From Gnomoniopsis sp. IMI 355080 (lineage: Eukaryota > Ascomycota > Sordariomycetes > Diaporthales > Gnomoniaceae), in assembly GCA_027946555.1 (NCBI GenBank), contig JAPEVC010000009.1, positions 248,001 to 312,000 of the forward strand: a stretch of 64,000 nucleotides of DNA, read 5' to 3'. The notes under the pieces were generated by a model. It had not been told where the DNA came from. It made no database searches and saw only the letters and a list, made by a program, of their open reading frames with translations. The first letter of the stretch is position 1; every line of letters starts with the position of its first letter. A program made the translations under genes and the position numbers. Shown here piece by piece: positions 57,766-64,000 of this stretch.

Positions 57766-58524
57766 TTAAAATGCACCGTACCCTTGCATCCTGCTTTGGT
57801 GGTAGTAGATTGGCTCTGGCTCAGAGACGCTGTGTGCATACAATGCCTCCTTATCCTCCTCTTCCGATGTCGAGCCTGGTCCTTGAAATAATTTGTTCTG
57901 GGCCTTATCCTTGAGGGCGTCTCGCCGACGGGCCACCCAAGTCTTGATGCCTCCATAAACTCCAGAAATCAGCCATAGGAGAACATTAACCAAATCAAGC
58001 CATGCAGCTGCCTTCTGGACTGAAGTACTGCTGCCCTGGTACGAGTCGTCGCTGCTGCGGTTGTGGAAGATCTGCATAAAAATGCCAAAGACAACGATCC
58101 AAAGGAAACAGAGGCCAAGATCCCATCCAAACAGGTAGTGGACCTTGAACTTCTTGGAGACAGCCCCGAATGGTGCAGTGAAGGCCAGAATCAGGGCCGA
58201 GATGCAAGCAAGGACAGCAACGATCATTCCAAACCACCACACAGGGGATGCATCGTCTGCATTCTTCTGTCCGTCACCGACACGTACACCATAAATGCCA
58301 ACGATGATGATGCCGAAGAGGAACTGCAAGCCGCGGACAACAAGGCGAGGAATGTTTTCCCATGCACGGAGCGGCGCAGTCACAGCCTTGGTACCAAGGT
58401 CGTAGCCGACGTTTGTTGCGTCTTTTGCTTGGGCTTGGTAGTTGGTGCCATTCTTTTCGTACGCGCTTTTGATTTCACCCCGGTGTTCAAGGGCGAGTTT
58501 GAAAAGTTTGCTGACGGACGACAT
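57766..58524 (-). CDS. MARVEL-like four-TM membrane protein (252 aa)
   Basis: Single-exon gene. Start chosen at 58524 (MSSVSKLFKLALEHRGEIKS); the open frame upstream has no ATG and is Pro/Leu/Ser-rich leader. A ~50-residue hydrophilic, cytosolic N-terminus is followed by four hydrophobic segments: LVVRGLQFLFGIIIVGIYGV, FGMIVAVLACISALILAFTAPFG, YLFGWDLGLCFLWIVVFGIF and WLDLVNVLLWLISGVYGGIK. This spacing matches the MARVEL fold of fungal membrane proteins tied to vesicle and eisosome-like membrane domains (Nce102/synaptogyrin relatives). The C-terminus is charged (RRRDALKDKAQNKLFQG, then STSEEEDKEALYAH) and ends YYHQSRMQGYGAF. Exact role unknown. Confidence 0.85.
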   Translation of the reverse strand: MSSVSKLFKLALEHRGEIKSAYEKNGTNYQAQAKDATNVGYDLGTKAVTAPLRAWENIPRLVVRGLQFLFGIIIVGIYGVRVGDGQKNADDASPVWWFGMIVAVLACISALILAFTAPFGAVSKKFKVHYLFGWDLGLCFLWIVVFGIFMQIFHNRSSDDSYQGSSTSVQKAAAWLDLVNVLLWLISGVYGGIKTWVARRRDALKDKAQNKLFQGPGSTSEEEDKEALYAHSVSEPEPIYYHQSRMQGYGAF

Positions 58525-61500
58525 GTTTGAGGGGAAAGGGAGGTTCGCGAGGCTTCGAATTGGGATCGACAACGCGTGTGCAAAAAAAGCTGGGCCTGCA
58601 GCAAAGAATAAGGAGGAAGGAATTAGGTGGCTGTAAAGTGAATGGAGCGACAGAAGTGAGACGGGTGAAACGAAATGATCACAGAGGCAGGTAGATGTAT
58701 GCCGTGGACGAAGAACGAAGAGTTGGAAAAAACGAGGAAATGAAATGGAATGTTGCAACAGCTCAGACTGCCCAGCGTCGTTGCTGCTTGGCGACTGGGA
58801 CTCACATGATTTATGAATCAGAGGATCTTCTCCAAACAGACAACGGCATCTTTGTCCAGCTCGTATATTGAATCAACAAAAAGCAAAAAAAAGAGCTTGG
58901 ACGGCATGCGAACCGCCAACCTTACTGGTTATCCTCGAGATCGAAGACAAAGGTGTTTCTCACCTCTGGCGCTTGACAGCCAGGCGCGTAGCATCAGAAC
59001 GGGGCATTTCTGGCTACACAGGTTTGATTGGGCCCTGTAGCCGATGAGCAGTTTCATCGAGGCGGGAGCCCTTGCAGGAATTGGTCGAAACAAGCGGTTT
59101 GTTTGCGCTGCCCTGTTCATTTAGACGCAGGGGCCCTGTTGGCGCCAACACGCCACTTTTCCCCCGCGTCAAGACCCACATCCTGTGCATTCGCCATTCC
59201 GTTCAAGCGGCATCGTGAGGTGAATTTCCGAATCGGGAGTTTGACCTGGTTCGGATCTGCCACCAAAGTTGTCTATGAACAATTGACATAGTATGCAACT
59301 AGTCCCGAGGTCCCTGCAGAGTTCCTGTTACACATCCTCACTCAAGATGTCTAATTGTAGTCTTGAGATGACATTTTCAGTCCCGTCTTGTAACATGCTC
59401 CCCCCCCAGCCCCCAGAAAGACAAACCATGAACAGTTCAGGCCCTTGGCAACGATATTGCAGAGGAATTACCCAGATTCGTGTAACGCTCGACTATCCCA
59501 ACATGATGATATAGCAAGACAAGAAACAGTATGAACACTGAACGAAAAATGACAGAACATGCTCATCACCTGAGTTATCCTATACTTATTATTGGGCACC
59601 TTGGTACCCAGGTAATCACCCCCGGTAGCGCAGCCAGTGCTTACATTCAACAAGATCATCACAATATATCTGGCTTGTCTGTGCCACATTTCTTCCCCAG
59701 GCTCCTGTGTACCGTACAAAGAACGGACCAACGGATGTCACAATGTATGGATCTACACAAACCCTAACCATGTTGCACCTTGGGTTCCAAGGTCTAATGA
59801 CCCCCTTTGTTGATGCACCGCAAAAGTCGCTGCCACCACCGTTAAGTACAAGGGGTGCATGCGGTCCGCTAAACGCGCTGGGCGCGTCACAGTTGAAGAC
59901 AGTACTTCTCTAATTTTTGGACGCGAATGAGGCAAATTCGATGAGATCGGCCCAATATGGGTGCCCAACCTGTTGAGTGGAAATGAGGACGGAGTTGTTA
60001 GTCCGAGATCTACCACAGACGATACTTTGACACGTAGATCCTTCTGATGCGTGCATGAACGGTTACTCCAACACAGCGCAAGTTCAAGAACACAGTCCGC
60101 GCACGCACCAATGAATAACACCGGGGCACTATAAGCATCACGCTCAGGCTTATTATCCATGTAATGAAAACGCGTCCCGTGTTGTATTTACAACTAGGTT
60201 CCCATAACATATCCATACCAGAGCATGTTCCTATGGGAAGTGGTTGAATATAGGGGAGAACTGTAGATCTGACAGAGCATACCTAGTTATACAGGTTTAC
60301 TATGTAGGTAAAAACAAGACCCGGTATGGTCCCGATTAGGAAGGCGTGATCCGTCGCCCTAAATGAAAATCTCCGATCCTGCCACCGGAACAGGCCCCGT
60401 CCATAAAGCCCATGCCATACGTAGCAAGGCCATCACATGATCAGCTTACCATGCATACATCCTCCCGACCTTCCGGGTCATGGAAAATCCTCGCGTCTAC
60501 TATCTGTACTATGTATCCTATACGAGAGCTATCGGAACGATCCCCGTGGCATGGGTTGGAGGCTTGCTAGCCTTAAGGCCACGAGGATCGGTCCTCGGCG
60601 ACTCCAGAACATATTACGACCGTAGGGTATGTGCTGTTAAATAAAGTCCACGGCCCTTGCTCAAGGTCGCATTCAATCAACGACCTAGGGGAGTACCTGT
60701 TTGAGGGGTCCCTGGTACCTGTAACTCTGGGCAAATTATCAGCACTGGTCCCGTATGTCCCATTGTCGCTGTCGAGTTGCTGGACCCAACGATACTTCGA
60801 CAAAATGGTCATCTGACAAGCCAAACAAGCTCAATGGACAGGCTTAGGAGATGGCTTACTATGATGCACAGTGTGGCGACGGAGCTGGCAAATTATTCAC
60901 ACGACTTCCAAGAGTCTTCAGCCCCATCGATCTAGCAGTGACGGTTATGACCGAATGGAAGAATTCGTCGCTTAAAGAGTCGCAAGCCCTACGAAACAAG
61001 TCACAAAGTATCTGGGGGCTCTGTCCCGATTTCACAGACTACAATAGAAGGTGGACCTGCAGCACGTTGTCGCTCGTCAAGGCCCCAAACCGTAGCATAC
61101 ATCTATCAGCTTAATGGGCATCTCAGCTAATTGATAGTAGCTCGCCAAGTGTCAATATACGGAACTTGCGATACATGTGCAAGTCACTGCCAGACTCAAA
61201 GCATTGCCAGCTTTTGTTAGGTCAACGAGTCTGAAAGGCACAAGTGGTCACAGTCTTCTTGACGTTTGGGTCGCCCTTCTGTTCGGTATAATGACGGAAA
61301 CCATCTTGGAATATTCCACACATACAACTCTTTTATACCACAATTATGCATCTATAATCTGTCGATCTCGGTGCTTTCTTTGTAGCGCCCATAGGCATCT
61401 GGATCCTAGCTACTGCCTGATGAGAACAACAGTTCCTCTATCCATAATTCAGTAGGTCTCCGCGTAGGTCGAGCATTCATGAGCTAGAAGTTCTGCACGC

Positions 61501-64000
61501 TGAATATTCTGCAAGGCACTAATAAGAGACATGAATGCGTTATTTGCAGCTGTGCAAGTACATCTCGCCGCCACCGTTGTATTCGTACAGTCGAGCAAAA
61601 GTGTCAGCCTGTCAGGGCACCACAAACTCCAAGCTTCTAGACTTTTCTAGAGTCAACCTGGAAGACGATCCATGGGAGGGACGAAATCCAGTGGGAAGCT
61701 CGCACAGGCTGACAGGCTACGACACGGCGCCTGGGCAACTTAGCGTATCCCATCTGACGTTGGCTATATCCAACACGGAAGCCTTCCACCTGAGTATTCA
61801 GCATTCTGCCAACAATTTTTTGTCAATATGCACACCAGTGATCATTCATTGCAGACCGACTCGAGATAGGTCCCAGGTTGCACAATTGGCATAACATTGC
61901 TATATAAAGAACGTCAGAGTAAACCTCGTTCTAGTCGGAACCTGACTAGACTGTCTCCATTCCAGAGAACTATTTCTGTCGGTCCCAAGTTGGCGGACAT
62001 GTTCGTACTCGCTTGTCGAGCTCTCGCTGCGTGCAAGTGCCTAGATATGGAGCCCTGCCCAGGTGCTTGTGGGGCACTGGCTGATGCCCGAGACTTTTGG
62101 CATGGCGGCCCGTGACACATTAATAGGTGGATATTGGAACGTGACAGGCGGGGAGTTTTGCAGTGTTGCACTGGCTGAGCAACTCCGCAATAGCGGAGGA
62201 TGCCGTGTTGTTGCTGTCAAGAGTTCAGGTTTGAAGCTTACACCAAGTAGGAACATCTTGTGATCAGACAACAAGGCTATATCGCTTGTGCTATGATCGC
62301 CGGCTTGCACAGTCATTGCGAGGCTCAAGGTTCAAAAGTTTACCTGATCTGTGCTAATGAGGCTGAAGGAAGGAAAAAGCAATAATATGCAATGTACGTA
62401 ATGCTATTCCTTATCTTGTATCCTACTGCGTCGTTGCCAAGCCTGTGGTTCGCAGCCATGTTATATATTCAGTAAATTTCGTGGGGTCGTAAATACTTCT
62501 TCGGCTCACTTTTGTGCACATGCAGCAGCCGCGAAAAGGCGGTATGAGTGTACGCGCAGTTTTTCCTCCCATGATATGGAGGCGATCTATTGTAGTCGTT
62601 AATTGAGGCTGCTAACTATGAGTTCAGGTTTGCAGCGTTTGCCCCACAACGCCTAAGAATCAACACTGCCATCGCCTGCAGTGATTGTACGCGGCCCCCA
62701 GGTCTTTCTAGGTTACTGCCCCTCATACCATAGTACCGGGAGCGACTCGCTAAGACGTACCTGGCTTTGCTGCCTTACCTCCCTGGTCACCTATCTATAC
62801 TTAGTTAGGAATGCTGGCAAGCCTCGCAATTTGGCTTGTGCAGCGGGGTTCATCGACAGGACGACGAACGGCAAACTCCCGTCTGCTTCAATTTTAATTG
62901 CTAGTCCTCCGTACCCATTATTCAAACCAAGCGGGTTTAGTAAATTCGGCAAAACAGCCCGAGCCGCAGAGACGTCGAGTCAGGAACTCAGGTGCCGCGG
63001 CATCTTTTTATACCATAGTAGGTCCTGGCCATGTTCTAGGCTGAAAGCACGTCCGAGCGTCAACTGAGAACGCAACCCACAAATGAAGTACAGTACTTAC
63101 GCAGTGCTTTTAATTTCTTACACCACTCCAGGTACTGTGGTACTGTGCCATGTGGATCTGGCACTATCATGCCCAGACCCTGCCGCTGATTGTAACCGAT
63201 ACCATGTGAGGTAAGCCCCAGTCGATAGGTGCTAGGCTTAAGGTGAATCTTGATTACCCGTTTGGACATGTTCTACCGGCCCTACGAACGTCTGCTATGT
63301 AAGTGGCTTTGATTTCCCGGGGCTACGGATGGGGCGTCCCTGCGAGTCGGGCACTTGACGATAAGGTCTTGTAGGGCCAGGAGAGCTCCCGGATGGTAGT
63401 CCCCCTAGTAGCGTTGAACCTAATTGCTGCGCTACTACCTTAGATCTTTCGCATTCCAATGTCCTGGGATCCCTTTTCCAACATGGTATATTGGTGGGAA
63501 GATGCCGTATGGTCCGCGAGTGGCTCGAATGAGCGTGAAAGGTGTGCAGCGTCAGCATGTCTGCCAAATTGGGATTACTTTAATGCTGCGTACGCATCGC
63601 TTCTGCTTCGCTGCACACATGGAAATAAGCGGAACCGGGGAAGATGACGCTTGCTTCCGCCCTCGAGTCATGACACACAGTGTATTCGCACAGTCCTTGT
63701 ATAAACGAGCAGCGTGATACCGTATTACGCATCCTGTGTAGATAGAACTCCTCACCCTGCCCGAATGATGCGGCAGTGCGGCTATGGAATTCTGTGTGAA
63801 CAGATAGCAAAGATCAATTCCTTCCCTCCTTAATCATAATCATGCTGGTGGGCCATAGACGGCGGGTGGCTATTTACTACTATGACTGCGTACTGAGCAG
63901 GTTTTATGGAGCTGCCATGTGGATTACACGTTTTGCTAGTTTTTGTTAGTTTTACTGGTAGCGAGGCCATTTGAAGGTCACTCTGCATTTGCTTTATAGT
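58525..64000. other. 5.5-kb region without a supportable gene
   Basis: The longest gene-free stretch. It begins with the C/T-rich leader of the MARVEL-like gene. After that, frames are short on all strands (longest 135 codons, many from non-ATG codons) and none shows splice-consistent extension, a domain motif or a signal peptide I trust. I see no long inverted repeat, tandem array or tRNA. It may be gene-poor subtelomere-like or decayed sequence, or it may hold genes for small proteins that I cannot see. Confidence 0.45.

Noticed and set aside
58525..58758. N-terminal extension of the MARVEL-like protein
   Set aside because: The frame upstream of 58524 has no ATG (it opens with TTG) and has leader-like composition.
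58880..58970. Possible tRNA-like segment
   Set aside because: I looked for a cloverleaf and a GTTCGAATC-type T-loop here and across the window and found none that pairs.

Overview
This window is nuclear DNA of a filamentous ascomycete (Pezizomycotina, most likely a Sordariomycete). The protein families are fungal. Nearly every gene carries short GT-AG introns of about 50-150 bases, often with a CTGAC/CTAAC-like branch site. There are no operons or ribosome-binding sites. I rebuilt gene models by joining reading frames at splice sites; unless stated otherwise, each model keeps one open frame from ATG to stop.

Layout, left to right. 1-9.7 kb: an edge-truncated ArsB/citrate-type anion transporter (-), a multi-TM membrane protein of unknown role (+), a TcmP/LCM-type O-methyltransferase (+), another membrane protein (+) and a small conserved protein (-). 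10-14.5 kb: an SMP-30/gluconolactonase-like enzyme (-), a decapitated P450 pseudogene with an in-frame TAG, and directly behind it a complete P450 (both -). 15.8-18.3 kb: a small secreted Ser/Asp-rich repeat protein (+) and an Amt/Mep ammonium transporter (-). 21-26 kb: a metallo-beta-lactamase-fold protein (+) and a BTB/POZ protein (+). 27.8-39.3 kb: a TMEM135-like membrane protein (+), then an apparent nitrogen-scavenging group: NCS1 nucleobase/ureide permease (-), PuuE-type deacetylase/allantoinase (-), amidase (+) and an MFS transporter (-). 42.8-47.5 kb: housekeeping UBC6 (-) and SAM50 (+) head to head, and a C2H2-like zinc-finger protein (-). 50-58.5 kb: a paraoxonase-like protein (+), a DHA1-type MFS transporter (-), a carotenoid/stilbene oxygenase (-) and a MARVEL-like membrane protein (-). 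About 5.5 kb at the right end holds no gene I can support.

What works together. The permease, PuuE-type enzyme and amidase at 30-36.5 kb look like a small catabolic cluster for a ureide or cyclic amide. HGATAR-type sites in its promoters, and in that of the ammonium transporter, suggest nitrogen-catabolite control. UBC6 and SAM50 share a promoter region. The remaining genes look like a mix of ordinary transport, oxidation and membrane genes. I see no PKS/NRPS core, CRISPR array, tRNA, rRNA or intact transposon.

The observations most worth follow-up are: the abutting P450 gene and P450 pseudogene; the PuuE/NCS1/amidase group; the open 65-codon extension behind the TMEM135-like stop codon; the secreted SSDD-repeat protein; and the CCTAGG-centred palindromes scattered through intergenic DNA.
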